From Bifidobacterium rousetti (GTDB taxonomy: Bacteria > Actinomycetota > Actinomycetes > Actinomycetales > Bifidobacteriaceae), in assembly GCF_008698235.1 (NCBI RefSeq), contig NZ_PEBH01000001.1:225617-289616 (forward strand): DNA of 64,000 nucleotides, given 5' to 3'. Shown here one piece after another: positions 52,599 to 61,849 of this stretch (positions within the stretch are counted from its first letter, which is position 1; each line of letters starts with the position of its first letter). The translations under genes were made by a program, and so were the position numbers. Below the pieces are notes generated by a model. The model was not told the DNA's origin, made no database searches, and saw only the letters and a list, made by a program, of their open reading frames with translations.

Positions 52599-53600
52599 AT
52601 GCGTGGCATGATGGACAATCGAGAAGGCTCGCACGGGCGCATCGCCGGACTCGTCAGCCTGCGCATGACCGTCGCGATGGCGGCCGTCACCATCCTCGGC
52701 GGCATCCTGTTCGTCCTCGGCGTGCTGCTCGGCTCCCGCCACGAGTTCGTTGAACGCGGCATCGATCCGAACGCCATGAGCGTCACCGAACAGTTCGGCT
52801 CCGGCATGATGGTCATCGACACCAGGAAGGCCGTGGGGTTCACCGTCCTGTTCGTCCTCGGCGTCATCGTCTCGGTCGCCGTCATCGGCCGGTACTATTC
52901 GCGCAGGGAGGTCGCGCCGCTCGAACACGCGTTCGAACTGCAGAAGGATTTCGTCGCCGACGCGAGCCACGAGCTGAAGACCCCGCTCGCCGTCATCGCC
53001 ACACGCATCGACCTGATCGACTTCCGCCGCGCGCACGGCCAGCCCATCGACGGCCCGCTCGACGACCTGCGCGGCGACGTCGACCGCATGAACGCGATCA
53101 TCACCGACCTGCTCGTCGCGGCGCGCGGCGCGGTCGACGCCGAGCTGGTGCCGCTCGCCGGGGTCGTCGACCAGTCCGTCGACGCGGTGCGGCCGCTCGC
53201 CGACAAACGCGGCGTCGTCATCGACAGGCGAGTCGACGGCGATCCCGCGCATCTTGTCGTGCGGGGCAACGCGGTGGGATTGTCGCGCTGCCTTGTCGCC
53301 GTATTGGACAACGCGGTCGCGCACGCGCCCGACGGCACGCATGTGACCGTGTCGGTCGGCTACCATCATCGCGGGGACGCCGTCATCCGCGTGGCCGACC
53401 ACGGGCCCGGCATCGGCGAGAACCCCGAACGACTGTTCCGGCGCTTCGCGCGCGACGACGACGGCACCGCCCATCAGGGCTACGGTCTGGGGCTCGCGCT
53501 GGCGCGCGACGTGGCGAACCGCTACGGCGGGACGCTCGACGTCGAATCCACGTCGGCGCGGGGCACGACGATGCGCATCACGCTGCCGCTGGCGTCGTGA
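52599..53600 (+). CDS. Two-component sensor histidine kinase
   Basis: This is a 333-residue kinase. Two membrane segments (about residues 19-43 and 78-100) border a short extracytoplasmic loop of ~35 residues with FVERGIDPNAMSVTEQFGSG. The HisKA box is FVADASHELKTPLAVIATR near 120. In the ATPase domain the N-box is LVAVLDNAVAHAP, G1 VADHGPGIGE, the F-box region LFRRFARDD and G2 GYGLGLALARDVANRYGG. All catalytic motifs are intact. GGAGG lies before the ATG. It is translated right after the regulator. A loop this short suggests sensing within or at the membrane, which fits a link to the DedA gene. Confidence 0.9.
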   Translation: MRGMMDNREGSHGRIAGLVSLRMTVAMAAVTILGGILFVLGVLLGSRHEFVERGIDPNAMSVTEQFGSGMMVIDTRKAVGFTVLFVLGVIVSVAVIGRYYSRREVAPLEHAFELQKDFVADASHELKTPLAVIATRIDLIDFRRAHGQPIDGPLDDLRGDVDRMNAIITDLLVAARGAVDAELVPLAGVVDQSVDAVRPLADKRGVVIDRRVDGDPAHLVVRGNAVGLSRCLVAVLDNAVAHAPDGTHVTVSVGYHHRGDAVIRVADHGPGIGENPERLFRRFARDDDGTAHQGYGLGLALARDVANRYGGTLDVESTSARGTTMRITLPLAS

Positions 53601-53643
53601 GCCCGGCGTCGTGATCCCGACGTCGCGGCCGGGCGTGTCGCCC

Positions 53644-53660
53644 ATTAGCGGAACCTAAGA
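53644..53660 (-). promoter_or_regulatory. Regulator box upstream of dedA related to 51774-51790
   Basis: On the minus strand TCTTAG (53655-53660) is followed by GCTAAT (53644-53649), again with an 11-bp period and a 5-base gap. It lies just upstream of the dedA -10-like hexamer TAGCGT (53671-53676). Confidence 0.5.
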
Positions 53661-53683
53661 CGGTTCCCCATAGCGTTGGCGCC

Positions 53684-54346
53684 ATGATCGACAACATCAC
53701 CGCATGCCCGATCTCCACGGGCGGATTCATCGGAGCCATCACCGACTGGCTCGTCGGCCTCATGTCCGTCATGGGCGGACTCGGCACCGGCGTGGCCGTG
53801 CTGCTGGAGAACCTGTTCCCGCCGATCCCCAGCGAGGTCATCCTCCCGCTGGCCGGCTTCACCGCCGCGCAGGGCCATATGACCCTGGCCGAGGCGATCG
53901 TCGGCGCGACCATCGGCTCCGTCGTCGGCGCGCTCATGCTCTACGGCATCGCCTACGCGATCGGCGCCGAACGCATGCGCCGCCTGTTCGAGAAGATGCC
54001 CCTGACCGACGCCTCCGACATCGACAAGGCGAACGACTGGTTCGCCCGCTACGGCCTGCTCTCGGTGTTCATCGGCCGCGTCATCCCGATCGTGCGCAGC
54101 CTCATCTCCATTCCCGCGGGCATCGCGCGCACCGACCTTGTGCGGTTCACCCTGCTGACCGCGGTCGGCTCGGCCGTCTGGAACACGATCCTCGTCATGG
54201 CCGGCTACCTGCTCGGCGCAGGGTGGTGCTCCATCCTCGGGTTCCTCGACCGCTTCCAGTACGCGGTCGCCGTGGTCGTCGTCGCGCTGGTCGTCTGGTA
54301 CGTCGTCGTCAAGGTTCGCGCGCACATGGCGGCGAGGGAGGCATAA
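53684..54346 (+). CDS. DedA-family membrane protein
   Basis: This is a 220-residue protein with about five hydrophobic segments. Family blocks are LLENLFPPIPSEVILPLAGFTA, GSVVGALMLYGIAYAIG and VFIGRVIPIVRSLISIPAGIARTDLVRF, in which the conserved Glu and Arg pairs are present. DedA proteins act as lipid flippases or scramblases, for example of undecaprenyl phosphate, and support membrane potential and antibiotic tolerance. There is no Shine-Dalgarno. TAGCGT ends seven bases before the ATG, suggesting a leaderless mRNA. It follows the two-component genes and has its own regulator box. Confidence 0.9.
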   Translation: MIDNITACPISTGGFIGAITDWLVGLMSVMGGLGTGVAVLLENLFPPIPSEVILPLAGFTAAQGHMTLAEAIVGATIGSVVGALMLYGIAYAIGAERMRRLFEKMPLTDASDIDKANDWFARYGLLSVFIGRVIPIVRSLISIPAGIARTDLVRFTLLTAVGSAVWNTILVMAGYLLGAGWCSILGFLDRFQYAVAVVVVALVVWYVVVKVRAHMAAREA

Positions 54347-54369
54347 GACCCGGTGCCCGACGGGTCGGG

Positions 54370-55281
54370 TCACGGCTCGCTTGCGACCCCGGCGAGCGCG
54401 CCGATGCGTTCGACGAACGCTCTGACCTGCGGTTCCGGGTCGGCGGGGTAGAGGAGACCGTAGCGCATGCCGACAGGCCGCGGCCAGTCGACGGGCACGT
54501 TGACGAGCTGCGGGTGGACCCCGTCCCACATGGGTTTGGAAATGAGCAGGTCGCCCGTTTCGGCGCATTCGTTGAACAGGTTCAGGTCGTAATGGTCGAT
54601 GTCGACCAGTTCGACGCCGTCCAGTCGCTCCAGCAGGTCACGGGCGATGTCGTCGGTGCCGCCGCATCGGCGCAGGATGCGGATGCGGGTGCGAACGCCG
54701 TCACGGGCGTCGAGATCGTCGAGCTTGAGTCGCGGCCGGCGTGACAGCGGATGGCCGCGCGGCACGGCCATGCACAGCGGTTCGTAGGAGATCGGCAGCG
54801 TGCCGCACGTCCCGTTCCAATGCTCGGGCGCGAACGCGGTGGCCACCGCGTCGATGTCCTCGCCCAGATGGGCGATGATGTCGTCGATCGGCACCTCATC
54901 ATCCGGCATCGACACGAGCTCCACTCGGATGCGCGGGTCGGCTTCGCGCTGCCACAGGTCGAGGACGCGCCGGGCGGGGCGCAGCGCGGAGATGCCGAGC
55001 CTGACCGGCGGCGTGCCCGTATGCGCGCGACGCCGCATCCTCGCGATGATCTCATTCGACTGACGGACGATCGAACGGGCGTCCTCGATGAACTCCGCTC
55101 CCGCCGCGGTCGGCGTCACGCCGCTGCGGGAGCGGTCGAACACCGTGATCCCGTACTCCCTTTCGAACGTGTTGACCTGTTTGGCCAACGCCGGCGTCGA
55201 GATGTGCAGGCGCCGGGCCGCCGCCGTGAAACTGCCGGTCTCGGCCGCGGCGATGAGCGCGTCCAGTCTCCGGTCGTACAT
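54370..55281 (-). CDS. LysR-family transcriptional regulator
   Basis: This is a 303-residue regulator. The N-terminal winged helix is LDALIAAAETGSFTAAARRLHISTPALAKQVNTFEREYGITVFDRSRSGVTPTAAG. The effector domain (about 90-300) binds an unknown co-inducer. AGGAAGGG precedes the ATG at 55281. It diverges from an MFS transporter gene, the classic arrangement in which the regulator controls the neighbour. An inverted repeat between them is the probable binding site. Confidence 0.9.
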   Translation of the reverse strand: MYDRRLDALIAAAETGSFTAAARRLHISTPALAKQVNTFEREYGITVFDRSRSGVTPTAAGAEFIEDARSIVRQSNEIIARMRRRAHTGTPPVRLGISALRPARRVLDLWQREADPRIRVELVSMPDDEVPIDDIIAHLGEDIDAVATAFAPEHWNGTCGTLPISYEPLCMAVPRGHPLSRRPRLKLDDLDARDGVRTRIRILRRCGGTDDIARDLLERLDGVELVDIDHYDLNLFNECAETGDLLISKPMWDGVHPQLVNVPVDWPRPVGMRYGLLYPADPEPQVRAFVERIGALAGVASEP

Positions 55282-55359
55282 GATCCCGCCCTTCCTCGCA
55301 CCATTCCGCCCGTCCGTGGCTCTCCCGATTGGCCACGAACGAGCGCCGATCGTAGCGTA

Positions 55360-55374
55360 TTAACCGATGGTTTA
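55360..55374. promoter_or_regulatory. Probable LysR box between the lysR and MFS genes
   Basis: TTAACC, three bases, GGTTTA: an inverted repeat with one mismatch that starts with T and ends with A, fitting the LysR T-N11-A-type pattern. It lies about 80 bases before the LysR start, in an AT-richer part of the gap. Confidence 0.5.
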
Positions 55375-55532
55375 TGCACCATGAACCAGAATCGTTCGAT
55401 ATCCGCTGATTTTCGCCTGTTATCAAGCCTACACTGTCTCATGCGATTGTTCGAACGGATTATGGCGGAACAATGTCAGGCATCCACCGAGGGGATGATC
55501 GCACAGGAGACGAGAGACTGGGGAGGAACGGC

Positions 55533-56978
55533 ATGCGCTCATCGACCGCAACGCGCGACATCAGGGACACCGAGGACGGCAGGGTGACGGACACGGACCC
55601 CATGACCCAAGGCCGGCCCGCCGTCGGCCGCCACGACCATCACGCACACCAACCGGCGGCGTTCGCCACGGCGGCCGCGTCGATCGCCTCATTCCTCGTC
55701 GGCATGGACGTGCTCATCGTCAACGTGGCGCTGCCGACCATCGCCCGCGACCTCGGCGGCGACATGGCAGTCCAGCAGTGGGTGGTCGACGGCTACAGCC
55801 TCCTGTTCGCCGCGTTGCTGCTGCTGTGCGGCAACCTCGCCGACCGTTGGGGCGCCAAACGCGTGTTCATCGCCGGCGCGGCGCTGTTCGCCGCGGCGTC
55901 GCTGTTCAGCTCGTTCGCATGGTCGATGACGGCGCTCGTCGCCGGGCGCTGCCTGCTCGGCGTCGCCTCCGCGCTCATCCTGCCCGCATCGATGTCCCTG
56001 ATCAACGAGGCGAACCCGGACCCTCGCCGTCGTGCATGGGCGCTGGCCCTGTGGGGCGCGGGAGGCGCGAGCGCCTCGGCCGTGGGCCCGCTGCTCGGCG
56101 GACTGCTCACACCGATCCACTGGAGCCTCGTGTTCGCGATCAACGTGCCGTTCTGCCTGCTGGTGCTCCTGCTCACGCTGCGCGTCGCGCCATCGCCGCG
56201 ACGGCCCAAGCCGTTCGACTGGACGGGGCAGACGCTGGCGCTGACGGGGTTCGTCCTGTTCATCGCGGGCGTCATCGAGATCGGCTCGCTCGGTGTCAAC
56301 TCGCCCCTCGCATGGGGGTTGACAGCCGGCGGCGCGTTCACGCTCGCGGCGTTCGTGCGCTCGCAGGCGCGGGTGGACGCCCCGATGATGCCGCTGGGCC
56401 TGTTCCGCGTACGCGGCATGCAGGTGGCGCTGATGATCGGGTTCGTCATGATCTTCAACTGGTACGGCATGGTGTTCATCTCGACGATGTTCCTGCAGAA
56501 CGAGCGGGGGATGGGCGCCCTCGCCGCGGGGCTCGTGTTCGTGCCGAGCGCGTTCGTCACGGTCTTCGGCAACATCCTCGGCGGGCGCATCATCACCGCG
56601 CGCGGATCGAGGTTCTCGATCACGCTCGGATTGGCGATCATGATCGCCGGATTCCTGTTCGAGTTCCTATATCCCGCGCCGATCCCCGTATGGGTGATCG
56701 CCACGGGATTGAGCGTCGTCGGGTTCGGCGCCGCGATCACCACACCGGCCGCCGCGGGCGTCGTCCTCGCCAGCGTGGAGACGTCGCAGGCCGGCATCGC
56801 CTCCGCCATGTTCAACACGTTCCGTCAGGTCGGCGGCGCGGTCGGCGTGGCCGTGTTCGGCGTCGTCGCCACGTTCCTGCCCACGCTGACCCTCGCCCTG
56901 AGGGCCGTGTTCCTCGCCTCGGCCGCGCTGCTCGCCCTCATCCTCGCCTTCGAGCTGCTGTGCTGGCGCGAACGCTGA
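55533..56978 (+). CDS. MFS drug-resistance transporter (DHA2-like, 14 TM)
   Basis: This is a 481-residue proton-coupled exporter. After a polar start of ~45 residues come about 14 membrane segments. Motif A appears as GNLADRWGAKRVFIAGAALF. DVLIVNVALPTIARDLG is the motif D1 type of DHA2 pumps, and motif C is LWGAGGASASAVGPLLGGLL. GGGGAGG stands before the ATG at 55533; an upstream frame to 55473 is not conserved. Substrates may include disinfectants, dyes or antibiotics. The divergent LysR gene probably controls it. Confidence 0.9.
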   Translation: MRSSTATRDIRDTEDGRVTDTDPMTQGRPAVGRHDHHAHQPAAFATAAASIASFLVGMDVLIVNVALPTIARDLGGDMAVQQWVVDGYSLLFAALLLLCGNLADRWGAKRVFIAGAALFAAASLFSSFAWSMTALVAGRCLLGVASALILPASMSLINEANPDPRRRAWALALWGAGGASASAVGPLLGGLLTPIHWSLVFAINVPFCLLVLLLTLRVAPSPRRPKPFDWTGQTLALTGFVLFIAGVIEIGSLGVNSPLAWGLTAGGAFTLAAFVRSQARVDAPMMPLGLFRVRGMQVALMIGFVMIFNWYGMVFISTMFLQNERGMGALAAGLVFVPSAFVTVFGNILGGRIITARGSRFSITLGLAIMIAGFLFEFLYPAPIPVWVIATGLSVVGFGAAITTPAAAGVVLASVETSQAGIASAMFNTFRQVGGAVGVAVFGVVATFLPTLTLALRAVFLASAALLALILAFELLCWRER

Positions 56979-57051
56979 GGGGTGGGGGACACCGGGGGCG
57001 AACGTCCGGGACGAATCGCAATCCATGGCATTCGATACGGGCATATACAGC

Positions 57052-57081
57052 TTGATATGGCAGCGTTTCCATCTATACAAT
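57052..57081 (+). promoter_or_regulatory. Probable promoter of the AAA ATPase gene with a duplicated ATACAATGA word
   Basis: TTGATA at 57052-57057, 18 bases, TACAAT at 57076-57081. ATACAATGA occurs here (57075-57083) and again at 57105-57113, so there may be two start sites. The region is AT-rich compared with its flanks. Confidence 0.6.
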
Positions 57082-57152
57082 GAGATAAATTCGGATAAAC
57101 CTCGATACAATGAATGTGGATAGTCGAACACGCTCGGGGTGAGGAGGATGCC

Positions 57153-58376
57153 ATGGGCGCTGGATTGGGTATTGAGGTGAGATTGCCATTACATGCACTG
57201 AACCCGTTCATGCCGGGCGCCGGCAAGCAGCCTCCCGAACTGGTGGGACGTGCCCGCGATCTGGAAGTTATGGACCGGATGATCGCACGCACCAAACTCG
57301 GGTTGCTGGATCGCGGTGTCATCTACAGCGGTTTGCGAGGCATGGGCAAGACCGTATTGTTGCTCAAATTCAACGATATGGCCTCAGCCCAAGGCATGGC
57401 GACAGTGCAAATCGAAGCGAACGGCGATGCCGCAGCTGAATATGACGAGCTGATCCACGAATTGTCGTTGTCGGTCATGCGTATCAGAAAACCCGATGTG
57501 CGGCAGCGGCTGGCGGAGGCGTTCTCGCGGATTACATCAATATCGTTGGATTTCGTATTCGGATCCGCGAAAGTGGAACTAAGCGGTACGAACGCGGAGA
57601 AAAGGGCGGTTCGGGTGTCGTCGTACAAGCTGGAACTGCTGATCGAGGGGCTTGCCGAAGAGCTCAAGCACGATGGTTCTGGGCTGTTCCTGTTCGTGGA
57701 TGAGTTTCAGGACATGTCCGCCGAAGTGATGATGACGTTGATCACCGTTCAGCACAAGATGGGACAACGTAATCTGCCGTTCTATATCATCGGTGCCGGA
57801 TTGCCGAATCTGCCTGGCGTATTGACCAAGGCGCGTTCTTACGCCGAGCGGCTGTTTGAATACCGTGCCATTGACCGTTTAGATGACGCTGCGGCAGCCG
57901 ATGGTTTCCAGAAACCCGCACGCGAATTGGGATATGCATTCGACGATGAGGCATTGTCTTCTTTGGTTGAGGTGTCGAATGGGTATCCCTATTTCATTCA
58001 GGCGTACGGCAAGGCCGCATGGGATGCTTCGGATTCCAACCCGATCACTGTCGCCGCGGTGAAGCGGGGCGAGCCGGTCGCCCGTAAAGAACTGGACCAT
58101 GGGCTGTACATGTCGCGATGGCAGCGTGCCACTCCGTTGGGGCGCGACTACCTTGCCGCGATGGCTTCGCTCGGCGAGACATGCACGTCGGCCCAAGTCG
58201 CGCAGCTGATGAATCGCAGCGTCTCCGATCTGTCTTCGATTCGTTTGTCGCTGATCGAACTGGGGCTGATCTATTCGCCGGAACGTGGGCGGATCTCGTT
58301 CACCGTGCCGGGCATGGACGAATTCATCCGTCGTGCGATGCCCGCCGAGGACCAGTCCTACGACCGGCGCATGTGA
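57153..58376 (+). CDS. AAA+ ATPase of the ORC/archaeal-ATPase-like group
   Basis: This is a 407-residue protein with unknown biological role. Walker A is YSGLRGMGKTVLLLKF near residue 57 and Walker B is LFLFVDEFQDM near 180. GLPNLPGVLTKARSYAERLFEYRAIDRL is the sensor-1/arginine region. The C-terminal ~110 residues form a winged-helix-like domain, RDYLAAMASLGETCTSAQVAQLMNRSVSDLSSIRLSLIELGLI. GAGGAGG precedes the ATG at 57153. Codon use is visibly AT-richer and more mixed than in neighbouring genes, so it was probably acquired by transfer. A decayed gene junction follows immediately, marking a recombination edge. Confidence 0.82.
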   Translation: MGAGLGIEVRLPLHALNPFMPGAGKQPPELVGRARDLEVMDRMIARTKLGLLDRGVIYSGLRGMGKTVLLLKFNDMASAQGMATVQIEANGDAAAEYDELIHELSLSVMRIRKPDVRQRLAEAFSRITSISLDFVFGSAKVELSGTNAEKRAVRVSSYKLELLIEGLAEELKHDGSGLFLFVDEFQDMSAEVMMTLITVQHKMGQRNLPFYIIGAGLPNLPGVLTKARSYAERLFEYRAIDRLDDAAAADGFQKPARELGYAFDDEALSSLVEVSNGYPYFIQAYGKAAWDASDSNPITVAAVKRGEPVARKELDHGLYMSRWQRATPLGRDYLAAMASLGETCTSAQVAQLMNRSVSDLSSIRLSLIELGLIYSPERGRISFTVPGMDEFIRRAMPAEDQSYDRRM

Positions 58377-58393
58377 CGAGAGTCTGCCCCGAG

Positions 58394-58584
58394 GTGTCTC
58401 AACGCGAAACCCGCGCGCAAACCGTCCGATCCCGTCATCGACTGAAGGGGGCGGAAGCCGACCGCGGAGCCGATCGGCACACCATGCAACCGACGGCCTG
58501 CGGCCGGCCGGATTGTGTCGTTACCATGATCCGCATGGTCATATGGGATTCCTCGAACAGTACCTGCGCTTCAGAACGGAACGC
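58394..58584 (+). pseudogene. Decayed copy of the FNT channel/methyltransferase gene junction
   Basis: This stretch closely parallels 61697-61897. It carries the end of a formate/nitrite channel gene (LNAKPARKPSDPV, then a stop), the short intergenic region, the TACCAT-7 bases-ATG leaderless start and the first codons of a methyltransferase (MVIWDS, then EQYLRFRTER after a 2-base insertion). The rest of both genes is missing. The gap 58377-58793 holds nothing else that I can identify; 58585-58793 has no recognisable gene. Confidence 0.8.
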
Positions 58585-58793
58585 CGTAGGACGATTGGCC
58601 GGCACGTGGGCTATTATGGCCTGCCGGAAGGCGACCGCCACATGGCGGGAAGTCTTCCGGCAGAACAACCACTCAGGGCCATCGACCGTACAATCATGCC
58701 CGCGCCGGACGAGCGGTCCGACGCCGGTCTGCAACAGGAACGATTCGCCTCCGACGCCGTCTTGCGAGCGTCGCCATACGAAAGTCGGACGAA

Positions 58794-60287
58794 TTGATTT
58801 CACGCAACACAACCGAGCCGGAAACCGCAACAGCCGGCGAAACCGCATCCGAAGCCGCGAGCGCGAAGACACGGGCGAACGCGCCCGGCGCATCCGCCAA
58901 CCCGACCGCCATGATCGCGACCCTCATGATCGGCTCGTTCGTGGCGATTCTCAACCAGACGCTGATGATCTCCGCGCTGCCCACGCTGATGCGTGAGTTC
59001 GCGGTCCCCAGCAGCACCGTGCAATGGCTTACCACCGGGTTCATGCTCGCCAACGGCATCATGATCCCCGTCACCGCGTTCCTCGTCGAAACGTTCACCA
59101 CACGCCAACTGTTCCTGTACGCGATGGGCATGTTCTTCGCCGGCTCGCTCGTATGCGCGCTCGCCCCCAACTTCGCCCTGCTGCTTGCGGGCCGCATCGT
59201 CCAGGCGTGCGGCGCGGGCGTGCTGATGACGCTGCTGCAGACCGTGCTGTTCCGCGTCTACCCGCCCGAACGCCGCGGCCGGGCGATGGGCATGTTCGGC
59301 ATGGTCATCGCGTTCGCTCCGGCCATCGGCCCGACCGTCTCCGGGCTGCTGGTCGAATGGTTCAGCTGGCGGTGGATGTTCGCGCTGCTCGCTGTGATTG
59401 CCGGCGGTGTCATCGTGGCGGCATGGTTCACGGTCCGTAATGTCGGCACACCCACGCACCCGCATATCGACGTGCTCTCGGTGGTTCTGTCCACGCTCGG
59501 CTTCGGTGGCATCCTGTTCGGATTCTCCACCGCTGGCAAGAACGGCTGGGCCAACGTGGACGTGCTGGCCGCATTGGTGGTCGGCGCTGTCGCGCTGGCG
59601 GCGTTCATCATGCGCCAGCTGCGGCTCGACCAGCCAATGCTGGACTTCCGCATCTTCCGCATCCCCATGTTCACCTTGTGCCTGACGATCTCGGTGATCG
59701 GATTCGCCGCGTTCATCGGCGTGGAGAACGTGATCCCGCTGTACCTGCAGAACGATCTGGGCGTCGACGCGCTGGAATCCGGCCTGCTCATGATGCCGGG
59801 CGGCATCGTCATGGGAGCGCTCAACCCCGTGACCGGCAGACTCTACGACCGTTTCGGAGACCGTCCGATCGCGATCGTCGGGTTCGCGATCCTCACCGCC
59901 GCCGCCGTGCTGCTCGCCACGATGGACGCGCACACACCCGTGTGGATGCCGTCCGTGTATTTCGCCCTGCTGCTGGCCGGCTCGGCGTTCTGTTCGATGC
60001 CGCTGGTCACCGCCGCGTTGAACCAGCTGTCCGGGGCGGAGATCCCGCACGGCACCGCCATGAACAACACAATGCGCCAGACCATGGGAGCCATCTCCAT
60101 CGCATTGCTCGTCACCATCATGAACACGCACGCCTCCGCGGCCGAAGCCGCCGGCATGGACGCGGCCGAAGCATCGGCGTTGGGCGTGCATGCCTCGTTC
60201 CGCGACGTCGCCGTCGTGTGCGCCGCCTGTCTCGTCGCCGCGTTCTTCGTCCGCGACCGCGGCCGTCGCCCGGGCGAACGTCGGTAA
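58794..60287 (+). CDS. MFS drug-resistance transporter (DHA2-like, 14 TM)
   Basis: This is an exporter of up to 497 residues. Hydrophobic segments begin near residue 40, with SFVAILNQTLMISALPTLMREFAV and VQWLTTGFMLANGIMIPVTAFL typical of the EmrB/LmrB group. Motif C-like GMVIAFAPAIGPTVSGLL is also present. The start is uncertain: TTG at 58794 keeps a polar N-terminus, while the first ATG is at 58911, and neither has a ribosome site. The gene stands behind the decayed junction and has no adjacent regulator, unlike the MarR-controlled relative at 63416, so a deletion may have removed its own control region. Confidence 0.88.
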   Translation: MISRNTTEPETATAGETASEAASAKTRANAPGASANPTAMIATLMIGSFVAILNQTLMISALPTLMREFAVPSSTVQWLTTGFMLANGIMIPVTAFLVETFTTRQLFLYAMGMFFAGSLVCALAPNFALLLAGRIVQACGAGVLMTLLQTVLFRVYPPERRGRAMGMFGMVIAFAPAIGPTVSGLLVEWFSWRWMFALLAVIAGGVIVAAWFTVRNVGTPTHPHIDVLSVVLSTLGFGGILFGFSTAGKNGWANVDVLAALVVGAVALAAFIMRQLRLDQPMLDFRIFRIPMFTLCLTISVIGFAAFIGVENVIPLYLQNDLGVDALESGLLMMPGGIVMGALNPVTGRLYDRFGDRPIAIVGFAILTAAAVLLATMDAHTPVWMPSVYFALLLAGSAFCSMPLVTAALNQLSGAEIPHGTAMNNTMRQTMGAISIALLVTIMNTHASAAEAAGMDAAEASALGVHASFRDVAVVCAACLVAAFFVRDRGRRPGERR

Positions 60288-60447
60288 TACGGCCCGATTC
60301 GGACCGGAGTGCCGGTGCGGTATGCGGGGGAGTGTTCGACGAGTTTCTCGTCGGAAGTGACCACGTCGTCTGTTTCGTTTCGTTCAAGGCTCGTCGCTTC
60401 CGTCCGTCGTCTCCATCCCGATGGTGTCGTTTTCGTTCCGCAGGCGT

Positions 60448-60680
60448 TCACGTCGTCCCACGTTCGGGACGGAAAAGACGCCACTGGGACGGACGCGACG
60501 CCGTCGGCGCTTCACAAGACCTGTAGGCGAGGACCTTGTCCTCCCACTCCTTGAGCGGCGCGGGGGGAGTGCCAGTAGTAGAGCGGGAACTGCAATACGA
60601 TGCGGTCATGCTCCTCGACGAGCTTCTGCTCGGCGACCACATCGACTGCGCCTGTGTGTGTTCAATTGAAAGTGGGCCGT
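60448..60680 (-). pseudogene. Remnant of an NAD(P)H-dependent flavodoxin-fold oxidoreductase
   Basis: Minus-strand frames give VDVVAEQKLVEEHDRIVLQF with PLYYWHSP, and after a frameshift PPAPLKEWEDKVLAY. These match the central region of KefF/MdaB/YwrO-type quinone reductases. The N-terminal flavin site and most of the C-terminus are absent. The gap 60288-60828 contains no other identifiable gene; TAGAAT near 60766 may be the -10 box of the following gene. Confidence 0.6.
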
Positions 60681-60828
60681 GGGGGCCGACTTCCTGGAGC
60701 GCTTAAACGTGTCTGCCCCGTGCCTTCCCATGACGGATGGAGCCCGCCGCGGGGATTCCATGCCGTAGAATCGGACGTTGGCGGCCGGGCGGTCGCGCTG
60801 AACGATCACGACAGAGAGGTCATCGCCG

Positions 60829-61749
60829 ATGAGCGGAAGGAAGGACGTGCGGATGGGGACGGACACGATGGGTACGGGGCGGCCGGGGCGTGCGGCGTCG
60901 CCGGCGCCCCGACTCAGCATCAACGCGCTCACCCCGGTGGAGACCGAGGAGGCGGTGGAGGACGCCGGCGTCGCCAAGACGCGGCTGACCGGCCGGCGCG
61001 CCTTCGTCTCGGCCATGTTCGCGGGCGCGTTCATCGGCTTCGGGGCGTTGTTCTTCCTGATCGTCACCGCCGACCCGTCGATGACATGGGGGCCGAAGCG
61101 GTTCGTGGGCGGACTCGCCTTCTGCATGGGGCTTGTGCTCGTATTGTGCTGCGGGGCGGAGCTGTTCACCGGCAACTCGCTGATGGTCTCCGACCTCGCC
61201 GCGCGCAAGGTCACGCTCAGGCAGATGCTGCGCAACTGGATCATCGTCTGGTTCGGCAATCTGGCCGGCGCCCTGCTGCTGGTGTCGCTGGTAGCCCTGG
61301 CCGGCACGATGGGGCTCGCCGACGGCGCGGTGGGCGATCTCGCGGTGGCGACCGCCGCGGCGAAGGTCACGCCCGGATGGGGCACGCTGTTCGTCCGCGG
61401 CATCCTGTGCAACGTGCTCGTGTGCCTGGCGGTGCGCATCGGGTTCGCCGCACGGTCCGTGGCGGACAAGGTGCTGGGCATCCTGTTGCCCATCGCGGGC
61501 TTCGTGGCCATGGGTTTCGAACACTGCGTGGCCAACATGTTCTTCCTGCCCATGGGATTGGCGGCCAAGCTCATGGGGTTCGGCGCCGGGGCCGCCGGCG
61601 CGGGCGCATTGGACGTGGGGGCCATCGCGTACAACCTGTCCGCCGCCACGCTGGGCAACGTCCTCGGCGGCTCCCTGTTCGTCGCGCTGGCCTACTGGTA
61701 CCTCAACGCGAAACCCGCACGCAAGCCGTCCGATCCCGTCCGGGGCTGA
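60829..61749 (+). CDS. Formate/nitrite transporter (FNT) family channel
   Basis: This is a 306-residue pentameric channel for formate, nitrite or similar small anions. Six membrane segments span about residues 55-295. The two half-helix motifs are visible: GAELFTGNSLMV and FEHCVANMFFLPMG, the latter with the pore His. In fermentative actinobacteria formate export is the likely role (inference). Two starts compete: ATG 60829 with GAGAGAGG and ATG 60853 with AAGGAAGGA. Its 3' end and the following start are duplicated in degraded form at 58394. Confidence 0.88.
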   Translation: MSGRKDVRMGTDTMGTGRPGRAASPAPRLSINALTPVETEEAVEDAGVAKTRLTGRRAFVSAMFAGAFIGFGALFFLIVTADPSMTWGPKRFVGGLAFCMGLVLVLCCGAELFTGNSLMVSDLAARKVTLRQMLRNWIIVWFGNLAGALLLVSLVALAGTMGLADGAVGDLAVATAAAKVTPGWGTLFVRGILCNVLVCLAVRIGFAARSVADKVLGILLPIAGFVAMGFEHCVANMFFLPMGLAAKLMGFGAGAAGAGALDVGAIAYNLSAATLGNVLGGSLFVALAYWYLNAKPARKPSDPVRG

Positions 61750-61849
61750 AGGGGCCGGAAGCCGATCGCGAAGCCGGGCGGCGGCGAGCGCGTTCCGCCA
61801 TGCAACCGACGGACTGCGGCTGCCGGGCCGCGTCGTTACCATGAGCCGC

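Noticed and set aside
57000..60830. Possible prophage or integrative element
   Set aside because: There is no integrase, transposase, att repeat or phage structural gene. Only composition change and gene remnants are seen.
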